Shown: positions 26,655 through 38,293, counted from the first letter of the stretch. The stretch: DNA of 64,000 nucleotides from Aselliscus stoliczkanus (GCA_033961575.1 CM066732.1:77741187-77805186); one strand, 5' to 3'. The notes: generated by a model not told the origin, from the sequence alone. Made by a program: numbers and translations.

Positions 26655-26840
26655 AGGTGGGCTCATTTTAAGCAGCTTTCATGTATATTATCTCATTTAA
26701 CACTCACAACCACTCTATGAGGTAAGTGCTATTATCATTCCCATTTTTAAGATGAGAAACCTGAAACATTACTGAAATCATGGATTATAAATAGGCAGAG
26801 CCCGGATAAATCCAAGCATCTTGAACCCACATGTGTAAGC
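26655..26840 (-). mobile_element. MIR remnant
   Basis: Reversed MIR: attatctcatttaacactca, ctatgaggtaagtgctatta, then cccatttttaagatgag. Confidence 0.85.
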
Positions 26841-28254
26841 TCCCTCACTACAATGGGTCAGGTTCACTGCTGCAATCCCACACTTATCTATGTGGAGAAA
26901 ATGGAGACACCTTTGCAATTCTGTTCTCCCAGTTTCTTCCTAATCTGAGTATATTAACAATGAAAAAAACATTTAAATTATGTTAAGAAATCAACAGAGA
27001 ATAGAAATGCTCATCACGGTGGTTTTAGAATCTAAATGTAGGTCTGTCTGGTTTTCTAGGCAACAATGAAGTAGGGATGGGTGAGATGGTGCCCTAATCT
27101 TTCTAGAGTAGCACGGCAGTCTTTACTTGCACAAATCTGGTTTACGCAATAGCAGTAATACAACAATGTGTATGAAATGAGTACATGACTACATCTTTGC
27201 ATTCTCAACTCAGGCAGAACCCCTCGCTTGACAGGAATCATTCAGCATCTTAGTCTAGTGAAAGGTGTACTCAGGAAGAACTAGGCCTTTGTTGTTCCAT
27301 TTTCTTTTACTTTGGAAGGCTGCATTGGGGCTGCCAATAAAAATTTCCTGTGGGTCTTCCCACCACCCCCAGATGGTAGTGTGAATAACATTTATTTAAA
27401 TCCATCTTTGAATTTCAACCTTAACCCAGCCAATTATTTTTACAGGGCAGTTCTGGATTGTATCCAATTACTTAAATGACTTCCAAAGAAGTGTTAGGTG
27501 ATGGGTTTTTTATATATGGTAGGGGAAAATATCTGATAAAATCTGGATTCAGTATTTTCGTTTGATACACATACATGGTCAATATAGAGCGTTTAAAAAA
27601 AAAAATTGATCTAAGACACAGAAAGGATTAAGACCTGTCTGATGTCTGTTGATTCTGAAAGCATTTTGCATGCTTTTGTTACAGCCAGATTGAATGACTG
27701 TAATTCTTTGTTTGCAGCTACGCCAACAGCATCAGTACAAAGTTTGTAATGGCTCCAGGATACAGCAGCAGGGATGCGCCTGGGCCTGGAGAAACCATGG
27801 CCTCCTCTCTCATGTCTCAAAACTTCCAAAATATTTTCTCCTGTCTTTCAACCTTCTTTCCTTAAAAATGTGGATTTGGGGAGGCACATAGGAAGTGTAA
27901 TTATTTACAGTACCCTTTGAGATTGGTTATAGTGGACATGGGAAATTCCGTCTAAATATCTTGACTAGATTGGTCCTATTTCGATTTCAGGAGATTAGGC
28001 AGTGCGATTTGTTGGAAATATTTATTAAAGCACACGAACTGTTTAATTCTTTTACTTATCTCTTTATTCTGTAAAAGTGTAACAGTGATATTCCTTTTCA
28101 GAATAATTAGTGATGCTCATAGCTAATTTGAAATCCTTTTAAACAACCTACTCTAAAAATTTTAATTTCCAAGATTGAAAACAATGACTTGCTGACTTCC
28201 TCCAGCTGTAAAGTATTGAGAAATGGGATGAGGGGCAATAGAGTAAGCTACTAG

Positions 28255-28912
28255 TTACAACATTCCCCCCTTATCTGTGGAGGATATTTTCCAAGCCCCC
28301 AGCTGATGTCTGAAATTGTGGGTAGGATCAAACCCTATATATACTATGTGTTTTCCTATCCATACATCCCTATGCTAAAGTTTAATTTATAAATTAGGTA
28401 CAGTAGAAGATTAGCAACAATAACAAATAATAAGCGAGGACAATTAGAACAACATACTGTAATAAAAGTTATGTGAATGTGGTCTCTCCCTCTCTCAAAA
28501 TACCCTGTTGTACCATACTAACTTTTTCACTTAAAGGAAACACCTTATGGCTCCTCTTGGGAATATCCGAATTGCCAGCTTCACTACTCTTGCACTTTGG
28601 GGCCATTATGAAGTAAATAAGGGTGACTTGAAAACAAGCACTGCGATTTCACAAGACAGTTGAACAGATAACTCAGATGGCTCCAGAGAATCAGAGCTTG
28701 TGGCTTATACAGCATGGATATATCCCCTGGACACGGATGATTCACATCCCAGGCAGGATAGAATGAGATGGCACAAAATCCACTAGGATACTCAAAATGG
28801 AGCAAAACTTAAAACTTATGAATTATTTCTGGAATTTCCCATTTAATATTTTCAGAGGGTAACTGAAACTGCAGAAAGTAAAATTGCAGATATGGGAGAA
28901 CTACTATATGTG
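28255..28912. mobile_element. Tigger-like DNA transposon remnant
   Basis: About 660 bases. The left end (ccccccttatctgtgg) and the reverse complement of the right end (tctcccatatctgc) form decayed inverted repeats. The left interior (cccccagctgatgtctgaaa, accctatatatactatg) recalls TcMar-Tigger nonautonomous elements. No transposase frame remains. Confidence 0.6.
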
Positions 28913-28964
28913 TTTTTCTCTTTTCAGAAATAGATCTTTGACCTAGGGACTACTGAATCTACAA

Positions 28965-29217
28965 AGTAGTGGTAGATTCTGGAACAGATTTTCTAGGTCT
29001 GACTAGGGACTCTATAAGTTACTAACTGTATAACCTTGAGTGACTTCCTGCCATTTTCCCTGCTTCAGTTTGCTCATCTATACATAGGGAATAATAAACC
29101 TTCTGTCTCAGGATTATGATGATGATTAAATAAAAAAATGCAGGCAAAATATTTAGAAACTGCGATAAACATCTTGTGAGCACTGGCTAAGTATTAGTTG
29201 TTATAGTTACAATTATT
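28965..29217 (+). mobile_element. MIR remnant
   Basis: Sense MIR order: accttgagtgacttcctgc, cttcagtttgctcatctata, then a gattatgatgatgattaaat block. The dimeric SINE at 29233 landed just past its 3' end. Confidence 0.75.
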
Positions 29218-29232
29218 AAAAGAACATTTTGT

Positions 29233-29630
29233 GGGCCACCCAGGTGGCTCAGTTGGTTAGAGCGGGAGCTCTGAGCCACAGCGTTGCCAGTTTGATTCCC
29301 ACATGGGCCAGTGAGCTGTGCCCAAGCTGAGCTGCCACTGAGCTGCCAACAGGCTGCCGGCTGGCTCAGTTGGTTAGAGAGCATGCTCTTACCAACAAGG
29401 TTGCTGGTTCAACTCCAGCATGGGATGGTGGGATGCACCCCCAGCAACTAGAATGAAAGAGGTGACTGGACTTGGACCTGAGCTTGCACCCTCCACAACT
29501 AAGACTGAAGGACAACAACTTGACTTGGAACTGATGGGTTCTGGAAAAACACAATGTTCCCCTTCCCCAATTCCCCAACATTGTTCTGTCCCCCCACTTC
29601 CCCAATAAAATGCAATGAAAAATAAAAAAA
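29233..29630 (+). mobile_element. Dimeric VES-like SINE with two tRNA-type heads
   Basis: About 395 bases flanked by the 15-base duplication aaaagaacattttgt (29218-29232, 29627-29641). The first head has an A box tggctcagttgg at 29245-29256 and a decayed B box at 29289-29299. The second head has the same A box at 29362-29373 and a perfect B box ggttcaactcc at 29406-29416. A shared tail follows (ccctccacaactaagactga, gatgggttctggaaaaaca), ending in caataaaa and an A-rich run. The tail recalls bat VES SINEs. Several open frames across it are noncoding. Confidence 0.88.
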
Positions 29631-29729
29631 GAACATTTTGTCCTCCTAATGCAGTTCTAGTATGGCCTCCTTTCCTTAAAGGAAATGCAGACAATAACCA
29701 TTCCCATGTTTATGATAATTTTTGTAATC

Positions 29730-29945
29730 TAGAGCAGGGTCACGAAATCAAGGCCCATGGACCCATTCCTGCCCATTGCCTGCTTTTGTAGATGGTTTTG
29801 TAAATTAGTTTTATTAAACACATTATATTTACTCATTTACATATTATCTGGCTGCTTTTAAGCTACAACAGCAGAGTTCAGTAGTTGCAACAGAGATTGT
29901 ATTATCTGGCCTTTTACAGAATATGTTGGACAACGCTTGATTCAG
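29730..29945 (-). mobile_element. hAT-Charlie-type nonautonomous element
   Basis: Reversed form of the family at 58430: an outer ggtcacgaaatcaaggccc end, then gcctgcttttgtagatggtt, tttacatattatctggctgc, caacagcagagttcagtagt and tggccttttacagaatatg. Confidence 0.75.
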
Positions 29946-31804
29946 AGTAAAGCAAGGTTTCAATGTTTATTTTGAAGGGTCAGTGAAGGACAGGAGGAGA
30001 GACTACTGGAATTTGAACTCAAAAGACCATGGCTTTTGCTTTGTCTCTGCTGCCGATATCTGTGTGGATTTAAATAGGCCACATTAACTTTTCCACATCC
30101 TAAGTTCTTCATTCATAAAAATAAATAAAAACACACATAAGAACGTGATCACATTTTCAACTTACATAATTAATGTAAGGTTTAAGTATAATAACATGCA
30201 TAGAAGTGCTTGGTCAAATTGCTAAGCAAATCTGGGGCATTGCTCATTGATAAGATTACCGAATCCATTCCACTCATTCACCTTCTTTGATGACAGAGCC
30301 TGTTAGCAGGTCTAACTTTGCTCTTCTGAGGCTGGTTCTAGGCCCAGTCCAGTGCTACCGCCGCCTTTAGCTAGTAATGGATAATTTCTCCCCAATTTGA
30401 GTCCTTAGAATAATGAATTTGGTTATGGGATACAAGGAATACATGATGAAGTAAATTCTCTTATTTTCTTTCTGAGGGGTCATCTTTACAGTAGTGTTTT
30501 CTAGCCAATGGCATTGAAACTGCACACACACAGCTGTAAGGGGCCATTTCCCAGCTGGCCTCATTAAATCCCTGAGGCGCTCTCCACGTTTCGTTGTCCT
30601 GGTGCATTCACTGCTTGACAACTTTGCATTTTGTACCAGGGCTGTAGGTTCACACTTTCATGTCTCTCTCTGTGCTGGGCTTTGACTTTTTATTTCTCAG
30701 GTAGACTTCTGCCTTGTGTCTAATCCCACATTTATCACCCTTCCTGCCTTAAGGAAAAAAATACATTCCACAGTTGCTTTGCCTTTTTTTTCTGAAAACT
30801 TAAGATCCAGATCCTTTCTCTCAATGCAAACCAAGCGTTGAGAGGGAAGCAGTTGTGTCTACAAAGCAATGGGTTTTCCTTCTTATATACAGCACCCTCT
30901 CTCCCCGTTCTCCTGAGTAGGGCACTGTGGCTCATCTATCATTACTTTGGGCATCATAGAACGGGATTCATACTGTTAAAAGTCTGAGATTTGAGAGAAT
31001 GGAGAATCATAAAGCTAAACCTTATAGATAAAGCCTTTCTTCTGTGTGACCAATGGTGGCAGGAGACATTTGGGAACCCCCGAGAGGCAGGATATAACAA
31101 AAAGTTCCCACATGGAAAGGTTCTTTAATAACTTTCCTATCTGAGCAACTTTATCACTTAGAAAGGCAGAAAGTATCTGTTCTTTAAATTTGTGGTAAAT
31201 AAAATGTTTTTACTCTGCATATGCTTACCAATTATGATTTTGACAAGTTATAAACATGACATTGTTATTATTGTATTACAAACATTTGGTTTCATTCTTC
31301 CAATGAATGTGGTAATGTACAGAACACTTGATTAATCATACACTGAGTGCTAAAGAGTAAACAGCTCAGAAATATTTAAAATTCTTGCTAGCAAAGACAT
31401 TTATTCCAACAGACATGCTTAAAGCTTTTTAAAAAACAAAAAAACAAAAACATGCTATCTTGCTAGATCCAATTAGCTTATCTGATGAAACTACTCAAGG
31501 TCAAAATTCTAGAAGGGACTACAGTTACTGGTCATAAAGAAAAATCATCTGAGTTCTGTAATCTCAAAGGAAGCTTGAAAAGTTGCAATTTAAAAAAAAA
31601 AGACACATGGCAAAGAAATTTATACTGATACAGTATAAAAATGTAAAACAAAACATAAATATTTTCAGCTCCCAAAATCATCAATAGCTGAAGCTATTTG
31701 CCCTTCTGGCTAAATTGCTGAAGACTGTGACTGATAAACCTACCAGAAAGAAACAATGTTGAATCGCCTGCATGGAAGGACGTTCAGTAAATAGCAATAA
31801 ATAC

Positions 31805-31985
31805 CAATTTTGCATAGTGGTTCAGAGAGTCAGACAGCCCTGGATTTAAAACCTAATTCTACCACTCATTGTATGTGACTTTGGACATACAAAAGTTAAC
31901 CTGCATGTGCCTGTTTCTAGAACTGGGAAATCAGGATCCTAATACCAACTTCACAGGTTGCTATTAGCATTAAATGAGATACATG
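31805..31985 (+). mobile_element. MIR remnant, split by a younger SINE
   Basis: Sense MIR: cagccctggatttaaaacct, ctaattctaccactcattgt, then gtgactttggac and the agcattaaatgagat end, where the SINE at 31988 inserted. Confidence 0.8.
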
Positions 31986-31987
31986 TA

Positions 31988-32097
31988 GGGCTGGCTGAGT
32001 GGCGCGGTGGTTAAGCGCTGGCTTAGGAAGCCAGCGGCCCTGGTTCAGGTCCCACATATGAGGGTCAATGAGGCTGCCCTCAAAAAAAAAAAAAAAA
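31988..32097 (+). mobile_element. Complete tRNA-derived SINE with 16-base duplication
   Basis: About 110 bases: A box tggctgagtgg at 31992-32002, B box ggttcaggtcc at 32042-32052, A15 tail. The duplication aaatgagatacatgta lies at 31972-31987 and 32095-32110 with no mismatch. It is the best-preserved copy here and serves as reference for the family. Confidence 0.95.
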
Positions 32098-32458
32098 TGA
32101 GATACATGTATACACTCACAATGGAATATTATGCAATTCAATGACTTGAATAAATACTGGCATTAGTATATTAAATCAAAAAGGAAATCCTCAAAATAAC
32201 GTACAACATGATTACCCTTTAATCATGTTTAACTAAAATTTACTATATTTAATAAAGTCACAACTAAAATTTAAAATAATATTTCCTATCAAAAGAAAGC
32301 AAGTAAATGAAGAATATAGGGTTTGGGGTTATGATTACCTTAGGTGAGGAGAGCAGAGGATGGGATAGGGCTGGGAAACCACACGGCAAGATGTACATTA
32401 TCATCAATGTCCTACCTTTACTTTGGGTAGGAAAGTCTCAGTATTTATTATATTATTT

Positions 32459-32530
32459 AAAAAACTAAATAAGTTTTTTTAAAAAAACTAAATAAGTTTT
32501 TTTTAAAAAACTTAAAAAGCTAAATAAGTA
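32459..32530. repeat. Short tandem repeat, about 22-24 base unit
   Basis: Two and a half units of aaaaactaaataagtttttt with alternating A and T runs; each unit is partly self-complementary. Confidence 0.85.
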
Positions 32531-33164
32531 AGAGTGGGGTATAAAAGCATCTAGTTTAATGAATAGTGACACTAGAAATATTAAAATGCTCTAAGGACAA
32601 AGTATGCTTGAAGAAAAGAAGTAAAATAGCAAAAAAGATGTGCTAGTCTCTGGTACTTTTGAAATTAAAATTCTATGACTACTTTTAGGCCTGAGAATGC
32701 ATGTGGTAAATAATGAATTAGGTGTAGTGAATATCCCCCTTGTGGCTAGAAAGTGTTAGCAAATGACTTGGACTCCTAGGAATTATTTAATGATCTGGAA
32801 GTCTAGAGATTTCTCTCCATCCCTTAAACTTTTAAATTTCTTCCCAGGACCTAGATGAAAATGATGTTGATAAGACAGTACAAAGCTAAAGCATAAAGCT
32901 AACACCCTTTGGGAACCTTAGCAAAATTAATGCAGAATTGCTCATGTTTCCATTTATAATAATAGCGAATGGGAAAAAAACTTGTTTTCAGATATCTTTG
33001 TGTATGTGGGTAGGAAGGTAGGTATGTAAATATCTGTAATAACAAACTTCCTGTTATTGTTTCCAATGATTATGTAACATCTTTGGGCTTATAATATTTT
33101 CTATCCCTTATGAATGCACCATTACAGAAAGTAGAAATAATAAAATATATATCTGAGCTCATAG

Positions 33165-33275
33165 CCATGTGGGATAAATACTATCAGCATCCCATTTCAC
33201 AGATGAAGAAATTGAGGCACCAAGGGATCATACAAGAAACATGACCAAGGTCCTACAACTGGCCGGGGCCATTAA
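33165..33275 (-). mobile_element. MIR remnant
   Basis: Reversed MIR: cccatttcacagatgaagaa, attgaggcaccaaggg, then ccaaggtcctacaactggc. Confidence 0.7.
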
Positions 33276-33539
33276 CCAGTTCACTAACGCTGCAATATGG
33301 GTTCTATAGAGAAAAAAATATACCTTACATCACCCAGCCTACAAATGATCAGGATGCTTTCTAAGGCACATATGATTAAGTTCAAATAACACCGAAGGAA
33401 ACATCTGAAGACTCCATCTCCCTGCAACTGGAGTTAGGGTGAGACCAATACAGATGAAATACCACATCATCTGGATATTAGGATTTAGACAGTAAAGCTC
33501 ACTTGTGTTGGCAAGAGGCTTTCATTTAACTTCCAGTTT

Positions 33540-34010
33540 GGTCTTGTCGATTCAATGGCAGAAGAGGAGGTTTTCAACCAAATTAACATGTAGGTGTGTA
33601 AGAAAGTTTATTGGGCAGTCCTGTGGTCTCACTTTTGAGTGTGCTTCCTCTTGGATGAAGCCGGTGAGCTAGGAGAGCTTGCCTGTCTGGCGGAGGGAAG
33701 GGGAACCAGCCATGTGTGGCTATGACTAAATTCTCTGGCAGACTGCTGGGAGGTTGCAGGGCAGAGGGTGTGAGATGAATAAAAACTGGTCCTGGGAGGC
33801 CTTGAGAAGAAACAGCTGCCTGGTCCCAAGAGGTTCTTTCCTCTTGGTTTTCCCCTGTCTCTCCTTTAAGACTTTTCACATCAGAAGGCTTTTTGCTCCT
33901 GAATTCATATCCTATAACCCCAAAGCCTCGGGTGGACGCCAGCCAGGGCCCAAATAATCACTGCCTTTACAAGAGGGTTCGAGCAGTACAGGCTGGCATG
34001 GGCAGTAAGA
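33540..34010 (-). mobile_element. GC-richer, LTR-like segment (uncertain)
   Basis: About 470 bases distinctly richer in G and C than their surroundings. Read on the minus strand, a long pyrimidine-rich stretch leads to AATAAA at 33612-33607, followed by cttacacacctaca. This resembles the end of a retroviral-type LTR or of a retroposed transcript. No matching second copy, no clear boundaries and no coding frame were seen. Confidence 0.3.
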
Positions 34011-34654
34011 GAAAAAACTTAATTTTAAACTGCTTTTTAATAGATACTGTGTAAAGCATGGAAACAAAGGGGAATGCTTCTTCTTCATGGTCATACAATG
34101 AACACACATACAGCTGTGTCGCTAAGACTGGCATTTGTCTACGATGGACCATGCCTATAATTTAGGAACCTCTTTTACTTTGTTTCTTCCCTCTATGAAT
34201 AGGTGATTCTGTCATATGTGCAAGTTAGGTTGCATTTTGCTAGCATTGATGGTTTTCAATTAAATCATGTGCTTTTAAGCAGATCAATTGGAAGTATTTT
34301 TAGCTACATTATTTATAGAACCTTTAGGCCTGCCTTTCAAAATCCTCAGTAATCTTTAGGGTTTGCTGGTCTGCTTTTAATTTATCAAAGCCCTCCCTCC
34401 ACAGGCATTGCACAAAACTCACGGGCAGCAGAGATTTCCCCTATACAATGTGTATTTGATATGCTTAATGTTCATCTTTATACACATACAAACGTTGGCA
34501 TATAAGAAATGCGGAGGGTATCTATAAATTCAAGGAAACATTTAAGTGCACAGTGATACATAGATACATGGGTATAATACTTTATGTACTTGATAAATAT
34601 TTCATCCTCACCATAAAGAAAGCTTTTTATCAACTTTGATTGTTTTTTTATTAC

Positions 34655-34879
34655 CTTAAAGTATTGCAGTTGTTTCTCAGCATTCATTGTTCCTTCCTTT
34701 TCTTGTCTCAGACAGGAATTGAAGATGAAAAGCTCGGTATCTCTCAGCCACCCTTTCAGTTCTTTGATCCTGACCTCCAGCTGCCTCACCAGGCTTCCGC
34801 TTTCAGGAGAGAGCAGGTCACGTGGACCCGACCCACTGTGCCCTGCCACTGTGTCCTGGATCTTCTCTCCTAGGGTTTT
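34655..34879 (-). CDS. AKAP6: AKAP6 internal coding exon B (75 codons)
   Basis: Seen: on the minus strand, a T-rich tract and GCATTAG acceptor lead into 75 open codons starting KTLGEKIQDT, followed by an AAG/GTAATA donor. Phase is 0 at both ends. Residues 11-29 are a linker rich in Ser, Gly and Pro (HSGSGPRDLLSPESGS); from about residue 30 a heptad-like helix begins (VRQLEVRIKELKGWL), with the Trp expected near the start of a spectrin repeat. The exon ends EKQLQYFK. Known: in AKAP6 this is the entry to the third spectrin-like repeat, which mediates nuclear-envelope targeting through nesprin. Inference: exon B follows exon A after a 3.0 kb intron and precedes exon C after 27.4 kb. No frameshift or stop is present, so the gene looks functional here. 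Confidence 0.9.
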
Positions 34880-37800
34880 CTAATGCATCAAAAAAAACAA
34901 ACACCAACAAAAACATAGATTAGCTTTAGGTACCCAAAACATATCACAGTTTGGCTGGTAACAGGAATCGCCTGAAAAGTGTCTGGCCACACCTACCACC
35001 TCAAGAATGATATTCAATTCAGACTAGCTCAGTGTTCCATTTAGGATTCGCATTCTTAAGCAATGTGTGTTTTTCTGATGACCACTAGAGGCTTAAGAAG
35101 ACCTCATTCACTTATAATTTCCATTAGCAGAAAGGAGTTTGGACCTAAAAGTCCACCATGGATGCTGATAAAAATTCATTTGAATTCTCATGATGGGAGT
35201 TTATAGTCAAAAAATTCTCTGCATAACATTTTCAAGAGACAGAAGTCTGAGTTTAATCAATATACTAAAGAAGCCAAGAGTAGATTGTGCATGGAGAATT
35301 ACATTCCAATTTTTGTTTTGTTTAGTATAATTCCCCAAACCACGTAACAAGAGGGCTGTGAAGAAGGGGTAGCCTCCTTGGTGCTGTTGCCGATTTTACC
35401 TGACTTGACAGTTGTTCAACCCCACAATTCTTTACACTGTGCATTTGTGGATGCTGGACTTTCCAGTAGATTTGTTCAAATAAGTCCCAATCCACTATGC
35501 TAGAAACCTTTTTAGGTTAACTACTATATCATGAAGGTGCAGCTGGGGAGGGCTTTTTTTCCGTTTTTTTTTTTCTTTTGGTGGAAAGCACTCTCTTTGG
35601 AGAATCAGTAGGAGTTAATCCATAATGATGAATTAAACCTACAAAAATAAGCTTTAAAACACAAATAAAATTAAGTCAACAAACATTCGTCTGCTGTGTA
35701 GGGCTCTATAGATAGTAGCTTTAGGAGATCGTAACAGAAAAATAGCCTCTCTTGCCAATCCCCTTATATTTTCATGGTGCAAATATTGATAATTTGAAGA
35801 CCCTCAGTGGGATCCAGATTTCGCTATTGTTTTTATGCTGTAACAAAAGTAGCAGCAGGAGGTGAAATCAATGCCCTTGGAGGGTAGGGTCACAAAAAAG
35901 AATTTATTGCCACTTTTTTGTTCTGGAACAGTTTGCAATCATAAATTCTTCATAAACAGAATACTTCAGAGAATGGTCCGTCTTCATAAATATACGACAG
36001 AGGACATCAATTTCATTTAATTCACAATTTGTGTCAGCACAGCAGATGCCAATGCCTGCCTTGATAGGGTTGTTTAATATGCAATTGAGACAGAGTAATA
36101 TGCAGCACAGGGGACAAAATTTCACAGATTAAACTGTACGCACCACTGACATTTCATTCTAATGTATTTCCATTCCACACTGTTCACCTTAGATGGAAGT
36201 AATATTAAAAACCATATCCCTCTATTTTACTATTGTTAGAAGTTAAAATCCTTGTCCTTAAATTTTTTTTCATGCCAATTAAAATGTAATCATGCCAATT
36301 AAAGCAGTATGCCTGGTGTGTTGGTGTGGCCCAGGTTTTGTTAAAATCTGCCCTCCACCCTTCTTTCCCCCTAAATCATTACAAAACTCTGCATATTGCA
36401 GTCAAATGATATTTTTTGTCAAAATGGCAACCCGTGTTAAGGTGTCTGACTCATAAAGGATAACTAAAAATTCTGTTTCTTTTTTAAACATTATGTTGAT
36501 TTAAAATTTTTGGTTGAGAAAGCAATACTTCAAACATTTTCAAAAACAATTAGTTATTTATCAAATTACAAACAAATCCAGTCCTATTTCTATATATACA
36601 GCTTTATCTATAAGCACATAGAGTTGCTCTCATTTAGTAAACCACTTTTTAAAATGTCATACACAAACCACATTTCTACTGTATGATGAGATTAATGAAT
36701 TCTGTTTAGCGGGTTCTGGTTTAAATCACCATGTTCTAATGTGAAAGCCATTAGTTACTATTAAAAAAATAACATAACAATAGGTCAGAGTCATAGCCTT
36801 TAACGTTTTAAGTTACTTTCTACAACTGCAGAGTGTAGTGAATTTAGATGAGAAAGCAAGGATTTAAACTTTCAGTTTTTTAATCGCCTAGATTAAGGGT
36901 GGCAGAAACTGAGCACTGGCATTCCTCCAAGTCACCAAGGTACATGGAGAGCTTTTTATTCAAAATATTTTTCAAGTATTATTTCTTTAAAAATTAGAAA
37001 AAAAAATGTCAGGAAATGGAAGGCATGCAAAATTAGGCTGCATAACTGACACCACCCATACTTAGCTGTTATGATTAATCATTTAAGTAATTGACAAATT
37101 TAGCTTACCCTTGATTTGAAGTGAAGGCAATTTAGGAGAGAAGCTGATGAAAAAATACAGTTTAACCTCTCTCTCTCAGCTGTCTTCCAACAAAAGGACA
37201 GTACTGTCTCGTCACAGTGCCATCCTGGTCTCTGGGTAACAGAATCTCTATATTGCCTTTTTGCCAGATTCTTGCATCTCAGTCTTTGGCTGAGACCCAG
37301 CCCATCATTGCGTGAAATGAATTACATGAAACTTTTTTTTTTTTTTTTTTGCTTTTGTTAAAAGTGAGCTGGAAATTGAGGCACAAAACAGAGGCTGATT
37401 TAATTCTGCAATTCAGATTTGGGTCCAATTTGCATCTTTGTTTTGGTGGCTTTAGTGTGACTTGAAAGCAATAGTGACAACTCCACTTTTCATTTGAAGG
37501 GTACAGTAAATAGTTAAACACTGGATGTCTCTAACATGTACCTTCAGAATAAATTCTATTAACATCCATTCAAGCATGACAGTCAGCGTATATCAGATAT
37601 ACTGTATTATAGTTGACTAGGTGCATACCCATAATACATGGCATATTTTACTTACTTTTTTATGTATTAAAGAACCAAAATTATTAAATCTGAGAGGAGA
37701 CAAGTTCAGAGTAAAAAAAAAAAATCAGCAGAAAAGGAAAAGCTGTGTTTCCCGCTCCCCCCACCCCATTATAGCATGAACAGCTTGTTTGAAATGTAGG

Positions 37801-37916
37801 TAGTGAATTAAAAGAGAGAGATATTTGTGCCTCAAATTAGAAATCAGACAGATAGAATACTTCACTACACAAAAAGTGTACACATAACCTACAAACAGTA
37901 ATAAAAATGCAAATAC
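34880..37916 (-). other. AKAP6: AKAP6 intron between exons A and B (3.0 kb)
   Basis: A complete short intron of 3,037 bp with a GTATTT donor and a TTAG acceptor. Apart from a weak hAT-type remnant near 34965-35095, a short direct repeat near 36271-36303 (two copies of catgccaattaaa) and an 18-base T run near 37333, it looks like unique AT-rich sequence. Confidence 0.85.
34965..35095 (-). mobile_element. Weak MER5A-like remnant
   Basis: Phrases such as aatcgcctgaaaagtg, ttaggattcgcattctt and ctgatgaccactag follow the reversed MER5A order at low identity. Confidence 0.35.
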
Positions 37917-38063
37917 CCCAAGCAGTTCCCATTTTTCATTAATGGAATCCACTTTTTCAAGGAGATCATTTGGTAGTAAAACGCCACCTTTCTTCAAAGC
38001 TTCAACCTTACTAAGCAGCTCTGTCTTTTTCAGGTCCCTGATGGACATCTCCACACTGTATCG
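37917..38063 (-). CDS. AKAP6: AKAP6 internal coding exon A (49 codons)
   Basis: Seen: read on the minus strand, a pyrimidine-rich tract ending in TTTTAG precedes an open frame of exactly 49 codons that begins RYSVEMSIRDLKK and ends EKWELLG, followed by a GTATTT donor. Both borders fall between codons (phase 0). The peptide is helical and charged, with a KVDSINEKWELL motif typical of the conserved tryptophan helix of spectrin-like repeats. Known: AKAP6 (mAKAP) is a perinuclear scaffold of heart, skeletal muscle and neurons that gathers PKA, phosphodiesterase and other signalling enzymes; its spectrin-like repeats bind nesprin-1 alpha at the nuclear envelope. Inference: this is one exon of that spectrin region, upstream of exon B, since LLG joins KTLGEK in frame. 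The donor lacks G at +5 and looks weak. Identification is from memory of the family; another spectrin-repeat protein is possible but unlikely. Confidence 0.87.
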
Positions 38064-38262
38064 CTAAAACGAGAAGAGAGAGAGATGTATCATTAGGGAG
38101 AGAGGTGTTCTTAGCAAATCTTTGAGCACAGTGTTAGTGATGCTCATGGGTGTTAAAAGTTTTTGTTTCCAATCATATTTATGGAAAGACTAAACCAAGT
38201 AACTTAAGTAGTGGGGGAATATTGCCCAAAACAGTTAAAGATATGTATTACTCACACATACA

Positions 38263-38293
38263 CGAACATCCACGGTATTTAGTTGGATGTTCG
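38263..38293. repeat. Perfect 10-bp inverted repeat
   Basis: cgaacatcca and tggatgttcg face each other across 11 bases, about 200 bases upstream of the exon A acceptor in transcript order. Confidence 0.9.

Larger units (their letters stand above)
7258..34654 (-). other. AKAP6: AKAP6 intron between exons B and C (27.4 kb)
   Basis: A complete intron: GTAATA donor at its high-coordinate end, GTTGCAG acceptor at 7258. Recognised repeats are listed separately. Longer stretches where I see nothing beyond unique AT-rich intron are 7981-9064, 9154-9740, 9869-10414, 10600-12337, 12531-13692, 15393-15949, 16636-16900, 17540-22890 (5.3 kb with no repeat I can name), 23011-23930, 25061-25807, 25931-26103, 26155-26655, 26841-28254, 29946-31804, 32531-33164 and 34011-34654. 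Confidence 0.85.

Noticed and set aside
29245..29416. tRNA-like boxes that might mark tRNA genes
   Set aside because: Boxes are SINE heads: there is no cloverleaf with an acceptor stem, and a SINE tail plus target duplications surround them.
29187..29694. Several open frames on both strands, the longest 101 codons
   Set aside because: They lie across the dimeric SINE and follow its base composition.
33583..33957. Overlapping frames of 60-98 codons on both strands
   Set aside because: They reflect the GC-richer block; unrelated frames on both strands argue against coding.
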